64,000 nucleotides of DNA from Asterias rubens (Eukaryota; Echinodermata; Asteroidea; Forcipulatida; Asteriidae): contig NC_047073.1 of NCBI RefSeq assembly GCF_902459465.1, positions 62,001 through 126,000 of the forward strand, given 5' to 3'. Below, piece by piece: positions 56,326 to 64,000 of the stretch. The notes beneath the pieces are model-generated. The model saw only the letters and a list, made by a program, of their open reading frames with translations. It searched no databases and had not been told where the DNA came from. The position numbers and the translations under genes are program-made. Each line of letters opens with the position of its first letter. Within the stretch, counting starts at the first letter, position 1.

Positions 56326-59300
56326 GCAACAGCAGCAGCAGCAGCAGCAGCCAGAGCAGAATAATCAAGGGAACGTACAGGAAGCTGCAGGCTCTGGTTC
56401 TAATAATAGATCATCACTTCGTAGACCTAGCGCTGATGGTAAATTTAATCTGTGATCCCACTTTTGAACCTTTTTAACCCGAATGAAATTCCCCTATTTA
56501 GTTATTAATTAAAAGGTACTCAAATGTACACTGCTAATTTGCCATTCTCGAACTATGATCAATCTGTTTTTTATAGAGGTAGAATGATGACAAGAGCAAG
56601 GTATTTGAAACGTTGAGACCAATTTACAAACTCTCTGTGTGGTAGTGCAGTTATTTGAAACATTGAGACCAATTTACAAACTCTCTGTGTGGTAGTGCAG
56701 TTATTTGAAACATTGAGATCAATTTACAAACTCTCTGTGTGGTAGTGCAGTTATTTGAAACATTGAGATCAATTTACAAACTCTCTGTGCGGTAGTGCAG
56801 TTATTTGAAACATTGAGATCAATTTACAAACTCTCTGTGTGGTAGTGCAGTTATTTGAAACGTTGAGACCAATTTACAAACTCTCTGTGCGGTAGTGCAG
56901 TTATTTGAAACGTTGAGACCAATTTACAAACTCTCTGTGCGGTAGTGCAGTTATTTGAAACGTTGAGACCAATTTACAAACTCTCTGTGTGGTAGTGCAG
57001 TTATTTGAAACGTTGAGATCAATTTACAAACTCTCTGTGCGGTAGTGCAGTTATTTGAAACATTGAGATCAATTTACAAACTCTCTGTGCGGTAGTGCAG
57101 TTATTTGAAACGTTGAGACCAATTTACAAACTCTCTGTGCGGTAGTGCAGTTAATAACGATCCTATATAAGCTAAAGTAGTAGTCCTAGCCAATTTTCTA
57201 TACCTTCCACCCAGGTACAAGTCTCCCGAAAAGTCTGATGACAAAATATACTCTGAGATAGTAGAATACATAGTGATATGATATTGATTAACCTTTCTTT
57301 GTATTTTACCCCCAAAACATTGTACAATGTTTTGAAGGTTCTCGCTCTAGGGAAACTCGTAAGGTTCGTTTCTCTGATGGTTTGAATCCAGGGGTTGATA
57401 CTGGACGTCATGCAATGCCAGCTTCTCAGAGTACGGATAGGGAACCTAGTGGGATGGAGGTTATAACTGGACCCTTCTCAGGTTTAGACGGCAGACCACA
57501 AGAAGTAGTACACAGGAGTTTAATTCCTATTAATGCGGATAGTTTGCCGCCGGTTATCGTAGCAACGGAGGTCAAAGGAGGTTAGTTTGTGTTCTTGTTT
57601 ACTAAGTTACTTTTTGTGTATTTATTTGGTGTTGGTGTTTTAATTAGCATTGGTTTTGGGAATATATTGTGCATGGCTGTGTCATGATTGTCTTTTCATC
57701 TACACTAAATTATGGTTACTCGACGTCAAAACTACTGGACTCTGATTAGAGTGGTATGCCTGATCCCATGTAAAGAATCATTAGTTTATTAGTACAGTGC
57801 TCAGTCCAAGACGTACCATACAATGACTCAAAACCCAAACTACTGGACTCTGATTAGAGTGGTATGCCTGATCCCATGTAAAGAATAATCAGTTTAGTAG
57901 TACAGTGCTCAGTCCAAGACGTATCATACAATGACTCAAAACCCAAACTACTGGACTCTGATTAGAGTGGTATGCCTGATCCCATGTAAAGAATAATCAG
58001 TTTAGTAGTACAGTGCTCAGTCCAAGACGTATCATACAATGACTCAAAACCCAAACTACTGGACTCTGATTAGAGTGGTATGCCTGATCCCATGTAAAGA
58101 ATAATCAGTTTAGTAGTACAGTGCTCAGTCCAAGACGTACCATACAATGACTCCAAACCCAAACTACTGGACTCTGATTAGAGTGGTATGCCTGATCCCA
58201 TGTAAAGAATAATCAGTTTAGTAGTACAGTGCTCAGTCCAAGACGTACCATACAATGACTCAAAACCCAAACTACTGGACTCTGATTAGAGTGGTATGCC
58301 TGATCCCATGTAAAGAATAATCAGTTTAGTAGTTCAGTCTTCATTTAACAAACCATGCTGTTAGTTTGTGATGGATTAATGTGGCGAGGGAAAAATTAAT
58401 TGGATTTAATGCTATGAACGTGTTTGCTATTAATACATGTGTGAGGCACACATTTTTGTATAGGAAGTTCATAGCGTTCAGTTTAAACTTCTTGATATTA
58501 ACAGTAACATATTTTGAGATAACTAATGATTTGTTTCTTCAACAGAATACAAAGTCCATGTGAATCCAGTAGCTGATGAGCTCATACAAGAAATGAGAAG
58601 TAAGTTCACTTAACATATGGGGCTATATAAGAAGCCACTATTCTTCTTCTTATTATTATTGACTATTATTAAATTTTCAAGATCCATCTGGATCATGATG
58701 CTGCTTATGGGCAAACAAAGTTCCCTGAGTGTTAAGAGTACATCAAACCAAACTAAAACTCAATAATAGTCAAGTTCTTTGATAAGATTTGATGTAGAAT
58801 GGATGTGACATCACAGGTACAGTACAAATAGCCTAAGGCGCTATCGTAACAATTCCGTTTATACAGCTTGAACCGTATGCAATTGAACCGTATGCAAATT
58901 TAGTTAAAGGCACTGGAGAATATTGGTAAATACTCAAAAGAATTGTTTGCATACAAAATTACTTGGTACATGTAACTAGCAATGGAGAGCTGTTGATAGT
59001 ATAAAAGATTGTGAGAAACTGCTCCCTTTGAAGTAACATAGTTTTTTGAGAAAGAAGTAATTTCTCACTAAAATATTTGAATTGAATTTGAGACCTCAGC
59101 TGAGGTCTCTTGAGGTGTCAAATTCAAGGCATCTGAAAGCACACAACTTGTGATAAGGGTGTTTTTTCTGTCATTATTCTCTCTCAACTCCGATGGCCAA
59201 TTGAGTCCAAATTTTCACAGGCTTGTTAATTATGCATATGTTGAGATACATCAAGTGAGAAGACTGGTTTTGACAATTACCAAAGGTGTCCAGTGCTTTT

Positions 59301-62300
59301 AACTAGGAATAATTTGTGAGGGTTTTTAGTATTTTTTATTATTGATCCAATAGCTAACAAAACACATCTTGCTTTATTTGTTATAACTGTTATTAAAACC
59401 AGCAATATCAAAGCTCTGTGGATTTGGAATAATTGATGCTTTTACTTTGTGACTTTCTTTGCAGATCCAACGGCTCCTGCAGTGGTTTTTGCTGTCAACA
59501 AAAACCTTCTTGTCAGAACAAAGATTCTGGATTGTAAGTTACAAATCAAGTTTGTATATAATGGGGGGAAAAAATAAGAAATATAATGTGTGAATATATT
59601 ATTTAGTGTTCCATTTTGATGGTACAGGATTGGGCTAGCAAAGTACATATACTCAATACTCAACTGACAAAATAACCTGTGCTCAAACTCTTGTACTTGA
59701 TTCATTTGGTATCTTGACAGTGAACTGCTGTGTAAACCGAACCTGTTGGTGTTTCTCAACTAAAGGAATGGCTACCGTTGGTCAAGATGAGATTGTTATT
59801 GTCTTAGAATGTCTTCCTGATGAGAAGACTATACCTAAAGACATCTTCTTTCATCTTCAGTCTCTCTATGAGCAAGCTTCTACTGGTAAGATATTAAGAA
59901 AGTCATTCCTTAAAGAAACATTACAAAATAGGTGAGAAGAAAAGAAATCGTCTAACATCACAGATTTACATAAAAACTACATGGTCTAATGATGATAAAA
60001 GTAGAAAACATTCCTTGAAACATTTTTGTCTGAAATGTCATATTGATGAGAAATAAATCAAACTTATCTCCCGTTTAGAGTTTATCACTCAGTGAGCGTT
60101 TTATTCTTTTTTTTAAATCGATGTCATGCAAAAATGTGTTTTAGTTTTTTTCACCATTTTCTCGTGACCCAGATGGCCGATCGCTCTCAAACTTCTACAG
60201 GTTTGTCAGTTTTTATATTTAGTGCATTACACAAAGTGCTTACACTGCCAGCAACTGTTTTGTTAGGAAAAAAAAAACCAATTCTGTTAAATGCCTTTAA
60301 CTCACTAAGAACTAATACACTATCAGTTTTACAAGATGAATGATCAAAATGATATAAGGCATTCAGACCTTGGTGCAGCTTAAAAATTTTTACTGACGCT
60401 TACACAATTTCTACAGAGTCAGCTGCCGCAAACTGCTTACCAACCAAAAAGGACCTATGGTATAAATGCAAACAATTAGTGCCCTGATGTTTTGAGCCTA
60501 TCAGAGTCGATACGGGTTCTATAATCAAGAAATGTTTGTCAATAAAGGTTGTCCTGATTACCCTTAATGAAGCTCAAATAAAGTTATACATGTAAAGTCA
60601 AATGTAGTAGCAAAGAACTATTGCATTAAAAAAAACTATCCTCGAGCAGTGAACTCACAAAACAAGATGGCGTTGCCAATGACAAACTAAACCACATGTC
60701 AACAGTCAACTGCTGTTGCATGTCGTATACAAATGTACAAAATCAACTGCTGTTGCATGACTTGCATTTTACATATTTGTCATTAACTCGGGTATAACTG
60801 TATCTCACATGGGGCATAGTATATTCAGTCAAAGCTTCTTAGGTGACTGCTGTTGCATGTCGTATACAAATGTACAAAATCAACTGCTGTTGGATGACTT
60901 GCATTTTACATATTTGTCATTAATACAGGTGTGACTGTATCTCACATGGGGCATAGTATATTCAGTCAAAGCTTCTTAGGTGGACGTGAGCATGGTGGAT
61001 TTCTCTACCTTCGGCCATCGTTCCAATGTCTGGCGAAACTCTTACTACCAGAGCCTCCTTATCTATTTGCTGTCCTCCTACAAAAATGGGAGACACCATG
61101 GGCTAAAGTCTTCCCTCTGCGACTATTGCTAAGACTGGGAGCTGAATTCAGATGTAAGTATTAAATAGATGGAAGTAGGTTTGACTATCTTACAACCCTC
61201 ATTAGGGTCCCTCTAAAATGGTAGACACCATGGGCTAAAGTCTTCCCTCTGCGACTATTGCTAAGACTGGGAGCTGAATTCAGATGTAAGTATAATAGAT
61301 GGAAGTAGGTTTGACTATCTTACAACCCTCATTAGGGTCCCTCTAAAATGGTAGACACCATGGGCTAAAGTCTTCCCTCTGCGACTATTGCTAAGACTGG
61401 GAGCTGAATTCAGATGTAAGTATTAAATAGATGGAAGTAGGTTTGACTATCTTACAACCCTCATTAGGGTCCCTCTAAAATGGTAGACACCATGGGCTAA
61501 AGTCTTCCCTTTGCGACTGTTGCTAAGACTTGGAGCTGAATTCAGATGTAAGTATTAAATAGATGGAAGTAGGTTTGACTATCTTACAACCCTCATCCAT
61601 TAGAGTCCCTCTAAAATGGTAGACACCATGGGCTAAAGTCTTCCCGCTGCGACTATTGCTAAGACTGGGAGCTGAATTCAGATGTAAGTATTAAATAGAT
61701 GGAAGTAGGTTTGACTATCTTACAACCCTCATTAGGGTCCCTCTAAAATGGTAGACACCATGGGCTAAAGTCTTCCCGCTGCGACTATTGCTAAGACTGG
61801 GAGCTGAATTCAGATGTAAGTATTAAATAGATGGAAGTAGGTTTGACTATCTTACAACCCTCATTAGGGTCCCTCTAAAATGGTAGACACCATGGGCTAA
61901 AGTCTTCCCTCTGCGACTATTGCTAAGACTGGGAGCTGAATTCAGATGTAAGTATAATAGATGGAAGTAGGTTTGACTATCTTACAACCCTCATTAGGGT
62001 CCCTCTAAAATGGTAGACACCATGGGCTAAAGTCTTCCCTCTGCGACTATTGCTAAGACTGGGAGCTGAATTCAGATGTAAGTATTAAATAGATGGAAGT
62101 AGGTTTGACTATCTTACAACCCTCATTAGGGTCCCTCTAAAATGGTAGACACCATGGGCTAAAGTCTTCCCTCTGCGACTATTGCTAAGACTGGGAGCTG
62201 AATTCAGATGTAAGTATAATAGATGGAAGTAGGTTTGACTATCTTACAACCCTCATTAGGGTCCCTCTAAAATGGTAGACACCATGGGCTAAAGTCTTCC

Positions 62301-63861
62301 CTTTGCGACTATTGCTAAGACTGGGAGCTGAATTCAGATGTAAGTATTAAATAGATGGAAGTAGGTTTGACTATCTTACAACCCTCATCCATTAGAGTCC
62401 CTCTAAAACACCCTGCCAAATACAACAGAATGCAACACAGTTTAAAATGAGATGCAACAAAATGCTAAAAGGTATTTTGTTGCATTAAGTGGACATGTTG
62501 TTTGTGTTAGGACTGAGCAAGGGTGTTTTGCCCTGCTATATGGAGTATGCACATAAGTGTAGCCATGACTTGGCTTCTATGTGGGACCATGAACTCTGTA
62601 AATGCAACAAAGGTTGACTGCCAAATACAACAAAATGCAACACCAATTTGAAGTCACTTGACTGCTGCAACAAATTCAGCTAAAGAATGTCAAAGGAGTT
62701 GACTGGCAAATGCAACACAATACAACAATTATTTCCATTTGGTGTGTAGTGTTGCATTTATAATGGTTATGGTTTTAATAGTGATAGTATTACAGAAGGA
62801 GTTTGAATCTCCTGGGCATTTAGACATTGAGATTTCCCATAATAATGGAGTACATACTTCACATCCAAAAAATACGTCTTCGTCTACGCAATTGAGTATA
62901 CATAAAGCTCGCAATCAGGAGTATTTTAATGACAGCTATTCATCATTGATTTGCTTGTAAAAACGGAACCAATGGTAAGGAAATTTCCTAATCCAACTTG
63001 CAACATCAATTGATTTAAAAATAGTGTTATACCTTCTGTTTGGTTAAAGCATTGTTTTAATGTAGTCTTTAAGTTCTGACCACTCTTTAATTATTTGATC
63101 TTTTCCAGACTACCCATGCCCCTTGATGAGTGTACGTTTCCGTAAGCCAGTGTTTGGTGAGATTGGTCATACTATCATGAATCTCCTTGCTGTAAGTCAA
63201 CCTTAACAAAACTACATTACTCTTATTTAGTAGATGTAAAACTTTCATCAGGGATAAAGAATATTCATTTTGGTTTTTACTCATATACACCGATGTGTGT
63301 TAGCAATGTATAAACAGTACATTATTGTTTACAACAAGAGCATTCGCATGACCAAAGTTGATATTTCATGTATACGTGTAATAATAATAAATCATTCTTG
63401 TAAAGCGTATTCCATCCATTGCAAAACCCCAATGCCCTGTAAGGCATGAAACTAATTGAAAGAAAGCGCATTCCATCCATTGCAAAACCCCAATGCCCTG
63501 TACGGCATGAAACTAATTATTGTTTATAACAAGAGCATTCGCATGACCAAATTTGATATTTCATGTATAATAATAATTTATCATTCTTGTAAAGCGCATT
63601 CCATCCATTGCAAAACCCCAATGCCCTGTAAGGCATGAAACTAATTGAAAGAAATTCAATTTCTCTTGGGGTATTCTAGGACCATGGCCGTTGGATAGTA
63701 CAAAAGATATGCCTCAAATAGACTGTTACTAATTTTAGTATCATTGTTCCTTATAGGATTTTAAGAACTATCAGTATAAGTTGCCAGTGATACCAGGAAT
63801 CGTGATTCATATGCAAGACAGAGAAACACTGATTAAGATTCCAAGGAATAGATATGATGAG
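50242..63861 (+). CDS. ZFYVE9: SARA/endofin-like FYVE protein (partial gene)
   Basis: Early-endosome adaptor of the SARA (ZFYVE9)/endofin (ZFYVE16) group, which presents SMADs to TGF-beta/BMP receptors. Exons: 50242-50308, 52317-54640, 55205-55304, 56205-56438, 57338-57580, 58546-58599, 59465-59533, 59721-59885, 60929-61153, 63109-63191, 63757-63861. All joins are in phase; 1,223 residues to the window edge. It starts [20 protein letters not shown], as do family members. A ~740-residue disordered region follows. The FYVE finger spans ~763-830 ([25 protein letters not shown], and ARVCISC). Then a polyQ tract, the RVxF-type KVRFSDG, and the conserved C-terminal domain ([32 protein letters not shown]). 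I use ZFYVE9 for the shared invertebrate gene; it may predate the vertebrate ZFYVE9/ZFYVE16 split. Translation start and exon 1 are well supported. Confidence 0.94.
50395..50612 (+). repeat. 108-bp tandem duplication
   Basis: Two near-identical copies of CTAGCCTGGCGTACATTGTG and following sequence, 108 bp apart, in intron 1. They do not reach the exon. Confidence 0.9.
50650..52310. other. Intron 1 remainder
   Basis: No gene. GTACA-rich microsatellite-like stretch at 51370-51455 and an inverted pair near 51480-51660 (ACAGCAATTTAACTGGGGTCC...GGGACCCTTGCTAAATTGCT). The second also recurs at 55860-56045. Confidence 0.5.
52317..54640 (+). CDS. ZFYVE9: SARA/endofin exon 2: disordered region and start of FYVE
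   Basis: 2,324-bp exon, phase 1 in, phase 0 out. The long Ser/Thr/Gln/Asn-rich disordered region is poorly conserved even within the family. It ends [20 protein letters not shown] then [20 protein letters not shown], the first C-x-x-C and R(K)RHHCRACG are the PI3P-binding FYVE signature. No NPF or clear SMAD motif was found by eye. Confidence 0.96.
54768..54975 (-). mobile_element. tRNA-derived SINE
   Basis: Third copy of the SINE, with ATCACAATTTCTTGATTTGT and a worn B box (GGTTGCAGGTTTGAATCC). Intron 2. Confidence 0.75.
55205..55304 (+). CDS. ZFYVE9: SARA/endofin exon 3: second half of FYVE finger
   Basis: 100 bp, phase 0 in, 1 out. [20 protein letters not shown] and [13 protein letters not shown]. 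It completes the eight zinc-binding cysteines. Its last 24 bases and donor AGAG|gtaagt begin an 11-fold array. Confidence 0.95.
55281..55830 (+). repeat. 49-bp array of exon 3 end plus 5' splice site, 11 copies
   Basis: Unit GTTGCCTCAATGTTATACTC + (A/G)GAGGTAAGTGTGC + ACCAATTGCATAATT. GAG|gtaag occurs at 55305 (real) and every 49 bases to 55795. Five copies keep CTCAGAG like the exon (counting the real one: 55305, 55452, 55550, 55599, 55746, 55795); the others have CTCGGAG. Confidence 0.95.
56205..56438 (+). CDS. ZFYVE9: SARA/endofin exon 4: polyglutamine tract
   Basis: 234 bp, phase 1 at both ends. [15 protein letters not shown], then about 33 glutamines (11, one Leu, then about 22) from mixed CAA and CAG, then [16 protein letters not shown] and SLRRPSAD. 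In human SARA the Smad-binding domain follows the FYVE finger, but here I see only polyQ. Confidence 0.93.
56601..57152 (+). repeat. 50-bp minisatellite, 11 copies
   Basis: Unit contains TTATTTGAAACATTGAGACC and ACAAACTCTCTGTGTGGTAG. Variable at CATTGAG/CGTTGAG, GAGACC/GAGATC and GTGTGG/GTGCGG. In intron 4, no exon sequence. Confidence 0.95.
57338..57580 (+). CDS. ZFYVE9: SARA/endofin exon 5: PP1-binding RVxF-type motif
   Basis: 243 bp, phase 1. [20 protein letters not shown], followed by [20 protein letters not shown] and [13 protein letters not shown]. Human SARA has RRVWFADG here, used to bind protein phosphatase 1 catalytic subunit; KVRF keeps that RVxF core. The following LPP-I--T-VKG is also family-conserved. 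Confidence 0.92.
57731..58335 (+). repeat. 108-bp minisatellite, ~5.6 copies
   Basis: Unit with TACTGGACTCTGATTAGAGT and CAGTGCTCAGTCCAAGACGT. Intron 5; no exon sequence included. Confidence 0.95.
58906..59302 (-). mobile_element. MITE family A, full length
   Basis: GTTAAAGGCACTGGAGAAT to GTGTCCAGTGCTTTTAAC, palindrome present with an extra AGGTCTCTTGAGGTG. Intron 6. Confidence 0.85.
59721..59885 (+). CDS. ZFYVE9: SARA/endofin exon 8: CWCF-GQ-EIV-CLPDEK
   Basis: 165 bp, phase 1. [55 protein letters not shown]. One of the best-conserved blocks of the family's C-terminal domain. Short exons 58546-58599 ([14 protein letters not shown]) and 59465-59533 ([17 protein letters not shown]) precede it. 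Confidence 0.95.
59908..60302 (-). mobile_element. MITE family B, inverted copy
   Basis: CTTAAAGAAACATTACAAAAT to ATTCTGTTAAATGCCTTTAA. It matches 3887-4188 in reverse, with CTCGTGACCCAGATGGCCGA inside. Confidence 0.75.
60707..60979 (+). repeat. 136-bp duplication copying the exon 9 start and its acceptor region
   Basis: ACTGCTGTTGCATGTCGTAT to GTCAAAGCTTCTTAGGTG occurs twice, at about 60709 and 60845. The second includes the real acceptor taatacag|GTGTGACTG (60929). The first has taactcgg|gtataactg, so its AG is lost. Confidence 0.9.
60929..61153 (+). CDS. ZFYVE9: SARA/endofin exon 9: [11 protein letters not shown]
   Basis: 225 bp, phase 1. [67 protein letters not shown]. Nearly superimposable on human SARA. 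Both of its ends are caught in tandem duplications (60707-60979 and 61081-62404). Confidence 0.96.
61081..62404 (+). repeat. ~132-bp array of exon 9 end plus 5' splice site, 10 copies
   Basis: GAGCTGAATTCAGAT|gtaagt recurs at 61154 (real), 61286, 61416, 61548, 61684, 61816, 61948, 62078, 62210 and 62340. Each unit holds about 70 bases of exon 9. The extra copies read AAATGGTAGACACC where the exon has AAATGGGAGACACC, a stop in the exon frame. Spacing is 130, 132 or 136. Confidence 0.95.
62405..63090. other. Intron 9, ATGCAACA-rich
   Basis: About eight dispersed TGCAACA or complement words between 62420 and 62760, mostly as AAATGCAACA(A/C). No coding frame of interest. Confidence 0.5.
63109..63191 (+). 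CDS. ZFYVE9: SARA/endofin exon 10
   Basis: 83 bp, phase 1 in, 0 out. [20 protein letters not shown] and HTIMNLLA, the conserved [24 protein letters not shown] block. Confidence 0.95.
63405..63655 (+). repeat. ~50-bp repeat, 3 copies
   Basis: ATTCCATCCATTGCAAAACC and GCCCTGTAAGGCATGAAACT at 63409, 63469 and 63597. Intron 10. Confidence 0.85.
63757..63861 (+). CDS. ZFYVE9: SARA/endofin exon 11, last seen
   Basis: 105 bp, phase 0. [35 protein letters not shown]. Donor GAG|gtaagc. The gene continues right of the window. Confidence 0.94.
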
Positions 63862-64000
63862 GTAAGCATAATAAGCCTTACTGCAATCGCTATGATGAGG
63901 TAAGCATAATAAGCCTTACTGCAATCGCTATGATGAGGTAAGCATAATAAGCCTTACTGCAATCGCTATGATGAGGTAAGCATAATAAGCCTTACTGCAA
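63849..64000 (+). repeat. 38-bp array of exon 11 end plus 5' splice site, at least 4 copies
   Basis: TATGATGAG|gtaagcataa at 63862 (real), 63900, 63938 and 63976. It runs off the edge, so the total is unknown. The nine exonic bases TATGATGAG are carried in each unit. Confidence 0.95.

Overview
This window is eukaryotic nuclear DNA from an invertebrate deuterostome. Multi-exon genes have GT/AG introns, most DNA is non-coding, and there is a dense load of small inverted-repeat elements, SINEs, LINE remnants and minisatellites. Gene content (ERCC6L2-like and SARA/endofin-like genes) and repeat style suggest an echinoderm, possibly a sea star. The class is inference, not proof.

Layout. (1) 0.4-8.9 kb, minus strand: the first eleven coding exons (383 residues) of an ERCC6L2-type SNF2 helicase, from an N-terminal Tudor-like module through the Walker A motif to a DEVH box. 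The rest lies beyond the left edge. (2) 14.9-17.7 kb, minus: a two-exon gene for a 103-residue coiled-coil protein I do not recognise. (3) 18-28 kb: no intact gene. It holds a 73-bp satellite, two copies of a 350-bp segment, a gag-like retroelement remnant, and a broken RING-finger gene whose two halves lie in the wrong order beside a 144-bp in-frame repeat. (4) 28.5-43.8 kb, minus: a gene of at least 14 exons joining an acidic N-terminal region, a GNAT acetyltransferase fold, a coiled coil and a PARP-like ADP-ribosyltransferase domain. I reassembled it exon by exon. One junction is unresolved. (5) 44-50 kb: intergenic, with a 0.9-kb 20-bp minisatellite and a 1.3-kb inverted-repeat transposon. 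(6) 50.2-64 kb, plus: the SARA/endofin (ZFYVE9/ZFYVE16) orthologue, 11 exons and 1,223 residues to the right edge, with FYVE finger, polyglutamine tract, RVxF motif and most of the conserved C-terminal domain.

Repeats. A TTAA-flanked MITE of about 350-390 bp (ends TTAAAGGCACTGGACAC and its complement) occurs about 18 times. Other families are named B to G in the entries.

Most notable pattern: in two unrelated genes, five tandem duplications cross an exon-intron boundary and copy a splice site with the adjoining exon end. One 49-bp array holds 11 copies of a 5' splice site, a ~132-bp array holds 10, a 38-bp array at the right edge holds at least 4, and two further duplications copy exon starts with the 3' splice-site region. 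The GNAT-ADP-ribosyltransferase fusion and a TTAA-flanked element carrying seven copies of one 13-mer are the other leads.
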